Source: Thermobifida halotolerans
GTDB lineage: Bacteria; Actinomycetota; Actinomycetes; Streptosporangiales; Streptosporangiaceae
Direction of reading: 5' to 3'
NCBI RefSeq assembly: GCF_003574835.2
Contig: NZ_CP063196.1
Coordinates: forward strand, 4,960,001 to 5,024,000
Length of the DNA: 64,000 nt
Of this stretch, positions 8,747-18,200 are shown in pieces (the first letter of the stretch is position 1; each line of letters starts with the position of its first letter). The notes beneath the pieces are model-generated. The model was not told the DNA's origin. It saw nothing but the letters and a program-made list of their open reading frames with translations, and ran no database searches. A program made the position numbers and the translations under genes.

Positions 8747-9555
8747 GTGTATTCTCCCAGGGTTCTCTCCAGCAGGGCGCGCGACTGGTCTGGAGGCAAG
8801 GCCAAAGCTCGCAAATCGCCCATGAGGGCTGTATGTCTCTCCACTATCTCAGGGTCGATGATCACGCCACCTGTGGAGCCAGCTTCGCGGTAGAGGATCG
8901 TTCCTGCTCCAGGCACCCTGAGAAGCCGAAAGCTGCCGTCCACGCCTGGGGAGTCCCAGGTACTGCTGGGGATGATCAGCACCTCTACCCGCTCCCAGGT
9001 TGATGCGTCACAGAGGTGGCGAAGCTGCTCCCGCATGACCTCGGGACTACCAAGTCGTCTGCCCAGCACTGACTCGTCGATGGTCGCAACCAGAAAAGGA
9101 GCCTGTGTGCTCTTCAGGATCTCCTGTTGCGCCATTCGCGCTTGGACCCTTGCCTCTACCTGTTCTTCTGAGGCAAGCCTGTCACCAGCTCGCATAGTGG
9201 CGCGTGCGTAGCGTTCTGTTTGCAGCAGTCCAGTGACCACAAGAGCCTGATAGTCCTGGATCTGGACCGCTCGGCGTTCCATCTCGGGAATCTTGCGGTA
9301 CCAGTCGGGGGGATCGTAGCCGTCGTATTGGCTCTTCCACAGCGCTACCAGCCTTCCCTTGGCGGTAAGCGCCTGGTCGATACGTTCTGCTTGGTCCTTT
9401 TTGACCTGTGTTTTGCCGCGCTCAATGTCGCTGATTGCTGACTGGGATACCGGGATCGTCTCAGCCAGCCGAGTCTGCGAAAACCCAGCCTGAAGGCGCA
9501 GTCGACGGACTTCCGCACCGAACTTACGACTAGCTTCATCCGGGTCTATCGGCAT
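8743..9555 (-). CDS. XRE-family regulator with DUF5753 domain
   Basis: 270-residue WhiJ-type DNA-binding protein. Residues about 15-65 form a helix-turn-helix (LRLQAGFSQTRLAETIPVS, then QSAISDIERGKTQ). The remainder matches the DUF5753 region, with the typical WYRKIPEMERRA, QALVVTGLLQTERYAR and IIPSSTWDSPGVDGSF stretches. Forms a two-gene operon with the downstream DUF397 protein. The gene and its upstream region are clearly less GC-rich and use more A/T-ending codons than the flanking cob genes, a sign of separate origin. Confidence 0.92.
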   Translation of the reverse strand: MPIDPDEASRKFGAEVRRLRLQAGFSQTRLAETIPVSQSAISDIERGKTQVKKDQAERIDQALTAKGRLVALWKSQYDGYDPPDWYRKIPEMERRAVQIQDYQALVVTGLLQTERYARATMRAGDRLASEEQVEARVQARMAQQEILKSTQAPFLVATIDESVLGRRLGSPEVMREQLRHLCDASTWERVEVLIIPSSTWDSPGVDGSFRLLRVPGAGTILYREAGSTGGVIIDPEIVERHTALMGDLRALALPPDQSRALLERTLGEYT

Positions 9556-9695
9556 GTATCCAACTTTACCAGATGGCTATCTGGCTGCAGTTGTTCTCAT
9601 GTGGAATCATTGCAGGTTGCGCGGATATCTGGAGGTGGAGGATGCGGGATTGGCACGATAACTATCGGGAGTTTGTAAGTGTCTCCCATAAAAGC

Positions 9696-9731
9696 GGCCC
9701 TGGTTCGGTGTAGGCGCACCGGACCAGGGCC
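9696..9731 (+). promoter_or_regulatory. Strong stem-loop in the divergent intergenic region
   Basis: A 15-base stem (9696-9710 with 9717-9731, one G-T pair) closing a six-base loop (TAGGCG). It lies between the XRE gene and the next + strand gene, 35 bases before that gene's start. With only a weak TTAG after it, it may be an attenuator, a transcript-leader structure or an operator rather than a plain terminator; no gene on the + strand ends just before it. Confidence 0.5.
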
Positions 9732-9766
9732 TTAGCCCCCGACCTGACCAAACCAGGTGGTGACTC

Positions 9767-10183
9767 GTGCGTAAGGCTATCTCTCTCTGTTCCTGCTCCT
9801 TTCTGGGGACCGTTGTGCTGCTGGCGGCCCTCCGGCCCGTCCCCGCATCCCCCTCGCCTCGGCGGCGGCCGGTGGTCCACCGGCCCCGGCACGCCGCGCC
9901 GCCGCCCCGGCAGGCGCGGGCCATCCCGCCGCGCATCCCTGACTACCCCGAGTTCGTCAGGTGCGCCCGGCGGTACTCGGCCCTGTGGGAGATCACCTAC
10001 GAATACGGCTCCCCCTGCCCCTACACCGCGCGCAACCGGGTCACCGGCAGGGTGGTGGCCGTGGACGATGTGGACCTGCTCGACCACATCCTGGCCACCT
10101 ACGAGCCCCCGCACCCGGTGCGCGGCTACTACGGACAGCAGCGCAAGCGTGTCCGCGCCTACCTGAACGGCGGGGAGCAGTGA
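9767..10183 (+). CDS. Unknown protein with possible signal peptide
   Basis: Not recognised as a named family. The 138-residue product starts MRKAISLC, has a hydrophobic stretch (LGTVVLLAALRPVPA, residues about 13-27) that could be a signal peptide or anchor, then an Arg/Pro-rich segment and a more ordered C-terminal half containing RCARRYSALWEITYEYGSPC and AVDDVDLLDHILATY. GTG start at 9767 with AGGTGG eight bases upstream. Its stop overlaps the next start (TGATG), and the run continues into an ATPase gene, so it belongs to the regulatory island as part of a three-gene operon. Confidence 0.6.
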   Translation: MRKAISLCSCSFLGTVVLLAALRPVPASPSPRRRPVVHRPRHAAPPPRQARAIPPRIPDYPEFVRCARRYSALWEITYEYGSPCPYTARNRVTGRVVAVDDVDLLDHILATYEPPHPVRGYYGQQRKRVRAYLNGGEQ

Positions 10184-10431
10184 TGGCCGACCACGTCCTC
10201 ACCCCCGACCAGGTCGCGCTGCTGGCCGACGGCCGCGCCTATGTGGAAGACCACGCGCAAGGAATGGCCGTCGTCCTGGGTTCCGACCGGCTTATTCTGC
10301 CCGTCCACAGCGTGGAGCGGACGGTCACCGCGCTGGCCAACCTTGACAGCCTGCTCGGCGCGGCACTGTCGGCCGTGGCCCTGTACCGCCGCACCCACCC
10401 CTGGAACAGCCGTGGGAAGGAGTCGCGGTGA
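10183..10431 (+). CDS. Unknown small protein
   Basis: 82 residues beginning MADHVLTPDQVALLADG, no recognised domain and no membrane segment. Strong support for being real: ATG overlaps the preceding stop (TGATG), GGGGAG lies just upstream, and its own stop overlaps the next GTG start (GTGA). Position between an unknown possibly secreted protein and an RsbW-like ATPase suggests a role in the same regulatory unit. Confidence 0.65.
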   Translation: MADHVLTPDQVALLADGRAYVEDHAQGMAVVLGSDRLILPVHSVERTVTALANLDSLLGAALSAVALYRRTHPWNSRGKESR

Positions 10432-10844
10432 GCGTCGCGTTCACGTCCTTTCCCGGCCTGCCTACCAGTGTGGCCGCCGCCCGCCGGTTCGTGGCCGGAA
10501 TCCTGCGCGCCTGCCCGGAGGCGACCGCGCCCGAGGAGGTGGTGGACCGGGCCGAGCTGATCACCTCAGAACTCTGCACGAACGCCCTGCGGCACACCCG
10601 CTCCGGCGACCCCGGGCAGACCTTCACCGTGTGGATACGGGTGGACGAACACGGCGTGCGCGGCGAGGTCCACACCGAGCCCGTCCGGCTGCCCCACCTC
10701 GTGCCGCAGGTGGTGGAATCCCACCCGTGGTGCGAGTCCGGCCGGGGCCTGTTCCTCGTGGACCAGTTGGCCACCAAGTGGGGAACCCTCTCCCCGTGGG
10801 AGAACGGCGTGTACTTCCTGCTCGCCTGGCCCCAACCCCGGTGA
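10428..10844 (+). CDS. RsbW-like ATP-binding protein (anti-sigma-type HATPase)
   Basis: 138-residue GHKL ATPase of the serine-kinase/anti-sigma type. Visible motifs: N-box region AELITSELCTNALRHTR (residues about 44-60), a G1-like segment with acidic residues, and G2 ESGRGLFLVDQLATKWG. These single-domain ATPases are very common in actinobacteria near XRE/DUF397 pairs and may bind sigma factors or anti-anti-sigma partners. GTG start overlaps the preceding stop. Which partner it controls cannot be told from sequence. Confidence 0.85.
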   Translation: MSVAFTSFPGLPTSVAAARRFVAGILRACPEATAPEEVVDRAELITSELCTNALRHTRSGDPGQTFTVWIRVDEHGVRGEVHTEPVRLPHLVPQVVESHPWCESGRGLFLVDQLATKWGTLSPWENGVYFLLAWPQPR

Positions 10845-11000
10845 CGCTTCCTGACGCCGGGGGCCGGTTCTCCGCGATCCTCGGCCCCCGGCGTCGATCT
10901 CAACGCCTGTCTGTCCGCGCCCCCGGTCGGGGGTGAGGGCCTGCGATCACCCGCCACCCGACCGCGACCGTCCGCCCGCACCAACCCCGGAAAGCCGCCC

Positions 11001-11504
11001 GTGCCCGCACCGCTGATCACCCGCGCCGCCCTCAAGGTCGCCATCACCGCCCGCGAACTCAACCCCGACCACCCCGTCTTCCCCACCGAGTTCTGGACGC
11101 ATCCGGTCGTCGCCCGGGCCGTGGCCCGCCTCGACACCACCACCCTCATCCGCCAGGCCCGCACACTCACCCCCATCACCCAGGAACAACTCGCCCACCT
11201 CACCGGACTCACCCAGGCCACCATCTCCCGCATCGAACACGGCCGCACCCAACTGCGCGACCTCGACCGGATCCACACCCTCCTCACCGGCCTCGGCGCA
11301 CCCCACCCCCCAGCCCTGAAAAACACCGACCCCCTGGACGGCTACACCGTCCGCGCCGTCATCGCCGAAAACACCGACGGCCACCTGGTCGTCCTCCACG
11401 CCCCCACCCAATCGATCACCGAAGCCCTCACCCACACCGGAAAACCCGCCGCCACACCACTCCCACCATCCCCCACCCACCCCGAATGGCCCCCACCCCA
11501 ATAG
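11001..11504 (+). CDS. Short XRE-family regulator
   Basis: 167 residues with one helix-turn-helix at about residues 48-95 (TPITQEQLAHLTGLTQATIS, then RIEHGRTQLRDLDRIHTL). The N-terminus (LITRAALKVAITARELNPDH) resembles longer actinobacterial XRE proteins that continue into a large C-terminal domain; here the protein ends soon after the HTH in a Pro/Thr/His-rich tail, so it may be a shortened or decayed family member. Bases 11000-11500 are strongly C-rich and G-poor on this strand, unlike the neighbouring genes. Confidence 0.75.
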   Translation: MPAPLITRAALKVAITARELNPDHPVFPTEFWTHPVVARAVARLDTTTLIRQARTLTPITQEQLAHLTGLTQATISRIEHGRTQLRDLDRIHTLLTGLGAPHPPALKNTDPLDGYTVRAVIAENTDGHLVVLHAPTQSITEALTHTGKPAATPLPPSPTHPEWPPPQ

Positions 11505-11570
11505 CGGGGATCGTGGCGCCAGGGACACTTTCCCGCGCCTTCATGCCTCTGGCGCCGCGCCCTCCGCCTG

Positions 11571-13100
11571 CTAGTCCGGCACGTACCGCCGGGTCCACAC
11601 CGCGCCCGACGGGGTCATCGAGGTGCCGGAGGAGCCCACGATGAGCAGGCAGCGCATGTCGATACCGTCCGGGTCGAGCTTCTCCAGGGTGGTGACCTCC
11701 ACCGACTCGCCGTCGCGGCCCACGTTCCGGCCGACCACCACCGGGGTGTCGCCGGGGCGGTGCCGCAGCAGCACCTCGCGGGCCCGCGCCACCTGGGTCG
11801 TGCGGGACCGGGACGCGGGATTGTAGACCGCGATGACCAGGTCGGCGCGGGCCGCCGCCTCCAGGCGCGCCTCGACGACCTCCCACGGTTTGAGCCGGTC
11901 GGACAGGCTCAGCACCGCGAAGTCCCCGCCGACCGGCGCGCCCGCCCGCGCGGCGACCGCCTGCACCGCCGTCAACCCGGGCAGCACCCGCACCGGAACA
12001 TCCGCGTAGCGGGGGTCCTGCGCCGCCTCGAACACCGCGGAGGCCATGCCGAACACCCCGGCGTCCCCGCCCGACACCACGGCCACCCGCTCCCCGGCCA
12101 ACGCCAGGTCGAGGGCGAGCCGTGCCCGGTCCACCTCCACCGTGTTGCCGCTGGAGTGCCGCCGCTGGCCGGGCCGCACAGGGACGCGGTCCACGTACGG
12201 GCCGTAGCCGACGACGTGGTCGACCTCGGCGAGCGCCCGTGCCGCCTCCGGGGTCAACCACTGCTCCCCGGCCGGACCGAGCCCGACCACGAGCAGTTCG
12301 GCGGGCGCCGCGCGGTCGGCCGCAGTGGTCTCTCCGACCGCGTGGGACCGGGTGGCCGCCCCTCCGTTGCGGGGGGCGTCGTCGCCGGTGGCCAGGACCA
12401 TCGAGAAGTAGGGCACGCTCGCCGGGTCCACGTCCCCCACCGGCAGCACCCGCTGCCCGTCCATGGAGGCGCGCTCCACGTAGACGGCGTCGTCGAGCCG
12501 CCCGGCCTGCGCCAGGGCGTCGCGGACCCCCTCGAACGTCCGGCCCAGCTTCATGATCGCCACGCCGTCGGTGTCGGCCAGCCGCCGCGCCAGTTCGGGC
12601 ACGGGCAGGGTGCCGGGCAGCACCGTGAACACGTCGGTGCGGCGCACCAGTGGGCGCGCCACCGCCGCCGAGGCCGCCGACACCGAGGTCACCCCGGGCA
12701 CCACCTCGGCCGGGAACCGGGGCGCCAACCGGTCGTGCAGGTACATGTAGGAGCCGTAGAACAGCGGGTCGCCCTCGCACAGCACCACCACGGCGCGGCC
12801 CCGCTCCAGGTGCGCGGCCAGGCGCTCGGCGGAGGCGTCGTAGAACTCCGCGATGGCGCCCTCGTACCCGCCGGGGTGGTCGGTGGTTCCGGTGGTGACC
12901 GGGTAGACGAGGCGCTCCTCGACCACGCCGTCCGGGATCAGCTCGGCGGCGATGGACCGCGCGATGGAGCGGCCGTGGGTGCCCGAGTAGTAGGCGACGA
13001 CGTCGGCCTCGGCGATGAGGCGGGCGGCCTTGCGGGTGATCAGTTCCGGGTCTCCGGGACCCAGGCCGACGCCGTAGAGGCGGCCGGAGGTGCTGCTCAT
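11571..13100 (-). CDS. cobIJ: CobI-CobJ fusion: precorrin-2 C20- and precorrin-3B C17-methyltransferase
   Basis: Two SAM-dependent tetrapyrrole methylases in one 509-residue chain. The CobI half (about 1-245) opens with [16 protein letters not shown] and has [13 protein letters not shown]; the CobJ half starts near residue 266 with [16 protein letters not shown] and has [14 protein letters not shown]. CobI makes precorrin-3A; CobJ contracts the ring by methylating C17 of precorrin-3B. The fused arrangement is common in actinobacteria. ATG at 13100 overlaps the cobH stop (ATGA); the longer open frame upstream lies inside cobH/cobG and is not real. Confidence 0.96.
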   Translation of the reverse strand: MSSTSGRLYGVGLGPGDPELITRKAARLIAEADVVAYYSGTHGRSIARSIAAELIPDGVVEERLVYPVTTGTTDHPGGYEGAIAEFYDASAERLAAHLERGRAVVVLCEGDPLFYGSYMYLHDRLAPRFPAEVVPGVTSVSAASAAVARPLVRRTDVFTVLPGTLPVPELARRLADTDGVAIMKLGRTFEGVRDALAQAGRLDDAVYVERASMDGQRVLPVGDVDPASVPYFSMVLATGDDAPRNGGAATRSHAVGETTAADRAAPAELLVVGLGPAGEQWLTPEAARALAEVDHVVGYGPYVDRVPVRPGQRRHSSGNTVEVDRARLALDLALAGERVAVVSGGDAGVFGMASAVFEAAQDPRYADVPVRVLPGLTAVQAVAARAGAPVGGDFAVLSLSDRLKPWEVVEARLEAAARADLVIAVYNPASRSRTTQVARAREVLLRHRPGDTPVVVGRNVGRDGESVEVTTLEKLDPDGIDMRCLLIVGSSGTSMTPSGAVWTRRYVPD

Positions 13101-13777
13101 TCCTTCTCCTGGGCGAGTGCGTTGATCGCGGAGGCGGCCATGGCGGAGCCGCCGCGTCGGCCGCGCACCACCAGGTGGGGGATGTCCGCCGGGTGCGCCA
13201 CCAGGGCTTCCTTGGATTCGGCGGCGCCGATGAACCCGACCGGGACGCCGATGACCGCCGCGGGGCGGGGCGCGCCCGCGTCGACCATCTCCAGCAGGTG
13301 GAACAGGGCGGTGGGGGCGTTGCCGATCGCGACGACCGCGCCCTCCAGGCGGTCGGCCCACAGCGACACCGCCGCCGCCGAGCGGGTGGTTCTCCACTCT
13401 TCGGCGAGCGCGGGGACGCGGGGGTCGCGCAGCAGGCACAGCACCTCGTTGTCGGCGGGCAGTCGCGTGCGCGTCACTCCGGAGGCGACCATGTGGGCGT
13501 CGGTGAGGATCGGTGCCCCGGAGCGCAGCGCGGTCCGGGCAGCCGCCACCAGATCGGGATGGACGACCAGGTCGCGGCTGAGGTCCGGCTGTCCGCAGGC
13601 GTGGATCATGCGGACGGCGACCCGCTCGGCGTCGGCGGGCAGTCCGGACAGGTCGGCCTCGGCGCGGATGGTGGCGAAGGAGCGGAGGTAGATCTCGGCG
13701 CCGTCGGTCTCGTACTCGTAGCGGCGGGGTGGTCGGACCGGTCGGCCGTGGCTGTCGGGACGTGGATGTGGTGTCAC
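13097..13777 (-). CDS. cobH: Precorrin-8X methylmutase CobH
   Basis: Moves the methyl group from C11 to C12 of precorrin-8X, forming hydrogenobyrinate. 226 residues, normal size, with the catalytic-type His in [27 protein letters not shown] and [18 protein letters not shown], all characteristic of CobH/CbiC. The GTG start at 13777 overlaps the cobG stop (GTGA) and cobH overlaps cobIJ downstream, giving a tightly coupled cobG-cobH-cobIJ operon. Confidence 0.95.
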   Translation of the reverse strand: MTPHPRPDSHGRPVRPPRRYEYETDGAEIYLRSFATIRAEADLSGLPADAERVAVRMIHACGQPDLSRDLVVHPDLVAAARTALRSGAPILTDAHMVASGVTRTRLPADNEVLCLLRDPRVPALAEEWRTTRSAAAVSLWADRLEGAVVAIGNAPTALFHLLEMVDAGAPRPAAVIGVPVGFIGAAESKEALVAHPADIPHLVVRGRRGGSAMAASAINALAQEKE

Positions 13778-14964
13778 GTGCTGCTCCCGATGAGGATGCG
13801 GGTGTGTGGGGTGTGCGGGGCGCCGCAGGCGCGTTCGCAGCCGGCGACGTGGACGGGGAGTCCGTCGTCGCGGACGTCGGTGGTCTCGAGGCGTCGGACC
13901 AGGTCGGCCGCGCGCGAGCGGGTGTCGCCCCGGCTCCGGGAGCAGCCGGGGGAGCCGACGCAGGCGCTGACCCGGCTCCACGGGGAGTCCGGGTCCAGGA
14001 CCAGGCCGGCCGCGGCGAGCGAGGCGGCGGCCCGCTCGGCGCGGTCCGCGCCGAGCGGGGCCACGACGGCGCCGCGCCACGGGGTGAGGACGATCGTTTC
14101 CGAGCCGTGCCCCGCCGAGTCGAGAAGCGCCCTCTGGAGGGCCGGGGTGAGGATGCCGAGCGGGACCGAACCCGCCACCGCGGCCTCGGAGTCCGACACG
14201 GGAAGAATGCCGTGGCGCCCGTTCCGCCGCCGTTTCTCGGCGTCCGGCCCGCCGGTCTCGCCGGTGTCGCCGGAGGACTCCGGGAATTCGGCCCCGTCGA
14301 GCAGCTCCCGGCCTTTTCCGGGAAGCCGGCGCACATTCCACAGGTCCGCGCGCAGGTCGAGAAAGCGAAGCGCAAGCGCGGTCAGCGCCGAGGCGATTTC
14401 CTCCCGCGCCACCACGGGACCGGGCAGGGCGCCGACACGCAACTGCGCCGATTCCCCGTCGACCGCGCGGGCCCCCAGGTCGCAGGGCATTTCGGCGAGG
14501 TCGGCGCGGCCGTCGTCGAGGCCGAAGAGAAAGCGTCCCGGCAGCTCTGCCAGGCGCGGATCGGCGCACAGGGCGCGGTCCAGGGCGGCCACCACGGGCC
14601 GCACGTCCATTCGTCCTCCGACAATCCCGGAAAGGGGCGAGGCGACGATGTTGCGCACCCGCTCGTGGGCGAAGGACGGCAGAAAGCCGGCAGCGGCCAC
14701 AGAATCCGACAGATCGTTCGGAATCTCCCCTTCGGGGGTTGTGGAAATCCCCCTGATCTGAACGTTGCCGCGCGAGGTCAGGTGGAGGTCGCCGTCGCCG
14801 AAGTCGGCCGCGATCCGGCTGAGCGCCGCCAGTCCCCGGCGGCCGATCCGGCCGCCGGGGACACGGATCCGCAGCAGCGCGCCGTCGGCCGCGAGGTGCG
14901 GTCGCAGCACCCCGGGGCAGCGGTCGGGAGGCAGTGGGTTGAACACCGGCACATGGTTGCACAC
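13774..14964 (-). CDS. cobG: Precorrin-3B synthase CobG
   Basis: Oxygen-dependent mono-oxygenase of the aerobic route, related to nitrite/sulfite reductases. About 396 residues. The four Cys ligands expected for the Fe-S centre are present: [11 protein letters not shown] (about residues 331-337, C-x5-C) and AGCERACG (about 371-375, C-x3-C). N-terminal ferredoxin-like half contains [11 protein letters not shown]. The start is placed at GTG 14964 (GGTGAG upstream) because the longer frame to 15159 runs antisense through the cobalamin riboswitch. Divergent from cobN; its own promoter must lie within or beside the riboswitch DNA. Confidence 0.9.
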   Translation of the reverse strand: MCNHVPVFNPLPPDRCPGVLRPHLAADGALLRIRVPGGRIGRRGLAALSRIAADFGDGDLHLTSRGNVQIRGISTTPEGEIPNDLSDSVAAAGFLPSFAHERVRNIVASPLSGIVGGRMDVRPVVAALDRALCADPRLAELPGRFLFGLDDGRADLAEMPCDLGARAVDGESAQLRVGALPGPVVAREEIASALTALALRFLDLRADLWNVRRLPGKGRELLDGAEFPESSGDTGETGGPDAEKRRRNGRHGILPVSDSEAAVAGSVPLGILTPALQRALLDSAGHGSETIVLTPWRGAVVAPLGADRAERAAASLAAAGLVLDPDSPWSRVSACVGSPGCSRSRGDTRSRAADLVRRLETTDVRDDGLPVHVAGCERACGAPHTPHTRILIGSST

Positions 14965-14987
14965 GCTCTCACCGGGTGGGTTATGGT
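14957..14987 (+). promoter_or_regulatory. Possible promoter for riboswitch-cobN
   Basis: TATGGT at 14982-14987 lies seven bases before the riboswitch P1 helix, fitting a -10 element. TTGCAC at 14957-14962 could be the -35, at a long 19-base spacing, and it overlaps the divergent cobG start codon. Hexamer matches are weak. Confidence 0.3.
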
Positions 14988-14993
14988 GGGCTC

Positions 14994-15162
14994 GCCGTGG
15001 TGAACGGGAAGCCGGTGCGGAACCGGCGCGGCCCTCGCCACTGTGATCGAGGAGTCGTCGGGCCTCACCCGGGTTGGGCAACCACCCCGGGGACCACTGG
15101 GGGACCACCCGGGAAGGTCGGCCCGTCGACGGTGACTCGTCAGCCAGGAGACCGGCCACGGC
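14994..15162 (+). promoter_or_regulatory. Cobalamin riboswitch upstream of cobN
   Basis: P1 arms GCCGTGG (14994-15000) and CCACGGC (15156-15162) pair perfectly. Conserved elements between them are GGGAAGCCGGTGCGGAACC, CCTCGCCACTGTGATCG, a GGACCACTGGGGG stretch, CCCGGGAAGG, and AGCCAGGAGACCGGCC, the signature order of the AdoCbl riboswitch. It ends 120 bases before the cobN ATG, so B12 should control cobN-cobF. Confidence 0.95.
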
Positions 15163-15282
15163 ACGTCATGTCCACGAGGGTTTGGAGACATCGACCATGG
15201 CCCGTGCCGTGCCGCGCCCCGCGCCGCCTCCGGCGTTCCCGCCGCCGTCCCCCCTGATCGCCGGACTCCGGGCGGGCCGCCG

Positions 15283-18200
15283 ATGCCCCGCGTAGCGCTG
15301 CTCTCCACGTCCGACACCGACCTGCTGTCGGCCCGCGCCAGCGGCGCGGACTACGTCTGGGCCAACCCGTCGCGCATCAGTGTCACCGGTGACGGCCCCG
15401 GCTCGCTTCCCGCGCTCCTCGACGGCGCCGACCTGGTGGTCGTGCGCATCCTGGGCTCCGCCCGCTCCTGGCAGCAGGGACTCGACCGGGTCCTGGCCCG
15501 CGGGGTTCCGGTCGTGGTGCTCGGCGGGGAGCAGACCCCCGACGCGGAGCTGATGGCCCACTCCACCGTGCCCGTCGGCACCGCCGCGGAGGCCCACCGC
15601 TACCTGGCCTACGGCGGCCCGGCCAACCTCGCCGCGCTGCACGGCTTCCTCTGCGACACCGTACTGCTGGGCGGGGAGGGCTTCGACCCGCCGACCGAGC
15701 TGCCCGAATGGGGCCTGCTCGACCGGCCGCCCCGCCCCGGCGCGGAAGGCGCGGAACCGGACGCCGCGCTGCCGAGGGTCGGCATCCTCTACTACCGCGC
15801 CCACCAGGTCAGCGGAAACACCCGCTTCGTGCACGACCTGGCCGACGCCGTCGACGCCACCGGCGAGGCCGTCGCCGTCCCCCTCTACTGCTCCTCGCTG
15901 CGCGGCGCGCCCGCGGACCTGATCGCCGAGTTGGGCACGCTCGACGCCCTGGTGGTCACCGTGCTGGCCGCCGGCGGCGCCCGCCCGGCCACCGCCGGAG
16001 CCGGGGGCGACGACGAGGCGTGGGACGTCGCCGAGCTGGCGCGCCTCGACGTCCCGATCCTGCAGGCCCTCTGCCTGACCTGGGGACGCGACCAGTGGGA
16101 GGCCTCCGACGACGGCGTCTCCCCGATGGACTCCGCCTCCCAGATCGCCGTCCCCGAGTTCGACGGCCGCATCATCACCGTGCCGTTCTCCTTCAAGGAG
16201 TTCGACGACGAGGGCCTGCCCCGCTACGTCACCGACCCGGAGCGGTGCCGCCGCGCCGCCGACATCGCCGTCGCCCACGCCCGCCTGCGGCACACCCCTC
16301 CCGAGCGGCGCCGCGTCGCGGTCGTGCTGTCGGCCTACCCCACCAAGCACTCCCGCGTCGGCAACGCCGTGGGCCTGGACACCCCGGTCTCGGCGGTGCG
16401 CCTGCTGCGCGCCATGCGCGACGCGGGATACGACCTGGGCGACGGACTGCCCGGACTGGATCTCGCCGACGACACCGAGGCGGGCAACACGCTCATCCAC
16501 GCGCTCATCGAGGCCGGAGGCCAGGACGAGGAGTGGCTGACCGCCGAGCAGATGGCGGGCAACCCGGTCCGCATCCCCGCCGAACGCTACCGCGAGTGGA
16601 CCGCCGAGCTGCCCGCCGAACTCACCGACGCGATGGCCGAGGCGTGGGGCGAGCCGCCCGGCACGCTCTTCGTCGACGACGGCGACATCGTGCTGGCCAC
16701 CCTCCAGGCGGGCAACGTGGTGCTCATGATCCAGCCGCCGCGCGGGTTCGGCGAGAACCCGGTGGCGATCTACCACGACCCCGACCTGCCGCCCTCGCAC
16801 CACTACCTGGCCGCCTACCGGTGGCTGGAGCGCGGCTTCGGCGCCCACGCGATCGTCCACCTGGGCAAGCACGGTTCCATGGAGTGGCTGCCCGGCAAGA
16901 ACGCCGCGCTGTCGGCGGCGTGCGCCACCGACGCGGCGGTCGGCGCGCTGCCGCTGGTCTACCCGTTCCTGGTCAACGATCCGGGGGAGGGGGCGCAGGC
17001 CAAGCGGCGCGCGCACGCCACCATCGTCGACCACCTCGTGCCGCCGATGGCGCGCGCCGAGTCCTACGGCGACATCGCCCGGCTGGAGCAGCTCCTCGAC
17101 GAGCACGCCAACATCGCCGCGATGGACCCGGCGAAACTGCCCGCGATCCGCGCGCAGATCTGGACCCTGATCCAGGCCGCGAAACTCGACCACGACCTGG
17201 GGCTGTCCGAACGGCCGCACGACGCCGAGTTCGACGACTTCCTGCTGCACGTCGACGGCTGGCTGTGCGAGGTCAAGGACGCCCAGATCCGCGACGGACT
17301 GCACGTCCTGGGCGCGGCCCCCACCGGGCCGGCCCGCGTCAACCTGGTGCTGGCGATCCTGCGCGCCTCCCAGGTGTGGAGCGGGCAGGCGGGCGCGGTC
17401 CCGGGCCTGCGCCGCGCGCTCGGACTGGACGGCGACACCGGCGACCTCGCGCGGGTCGACGCCGTCGAGGCGCGCGCCCGCGCCCTGGTGGAGGCCATGG
17501 AGGAGGCCGACTGGGACCCCGGCGCGGCACAGGCCGCGGCCGAGCGGCTGGGGGAGGCCGACCCCGACGTGGTGCGCGTCCTGCGGTTCGCCGCCGAGGA
17601 GGTCGTTCCGCGCCTGGCCGGGACCGGCCACGAGATCGACGCCGTCCTGCACGCCCTCGACGGCGGCTACGTCCCGGCGGGACCGTCCGGGTCGCCGCTG
17701 CGCGGCCTGGTCAACGTGCTGCCCACCGGCCGCAACTTCTACACCGTCGACCCGCGCGCCGTGCCCAGTCGGCTCGCCTACGAGACGGGCGCCGCGCTGG
17801 CCGACGCCCTGATCGACCGCTACCGTGCCGAGACCGGCGAGTATCCGCGCTCGGTGGGCCTGTCGGTGTGGGGCACCTCGGCCATGCGCACCTCCGGTGA
17901 CGACATCGCCGAGGTGCTGGCCCTCCTCGGGGTGCGCCCCGAGTGGGACGAGGAGTCCCGGCGCGTGCGGAAGCTGACCGTCATCCCGCCGCAGGAGCTG
18001 GGACGGCCCCGCATCGACGTCACCGTCCGCATCTCCGGGTTCTTCCGGGACGCCTTCCCGCACGTCGTCGCGATGCTCGACGACGCCGTCCGGATGGTCG
18101 CCGAACTGGACGAACCCGACGAGGTCAACTACGTCCGCGCCCACGCCCGAAGGGACCTGGCCGAGCACGGCGACGCCGACCGCGCGGTGCGGCGGATCTT

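Noticed and set aside
11513-11562. GGCGCCAG...CTGGCGCC inverted repeat after the short XRE gene
   Set aside because: Only 8-base arms around 26 bases in GC-rich DNA; too weak to call a terminator.
14965-15159. N-terminal extension of cobG
   Set aside because: It runs antisense through the cobN cobalamin riboswitch and adds 65 residues that CobG proteins lack.
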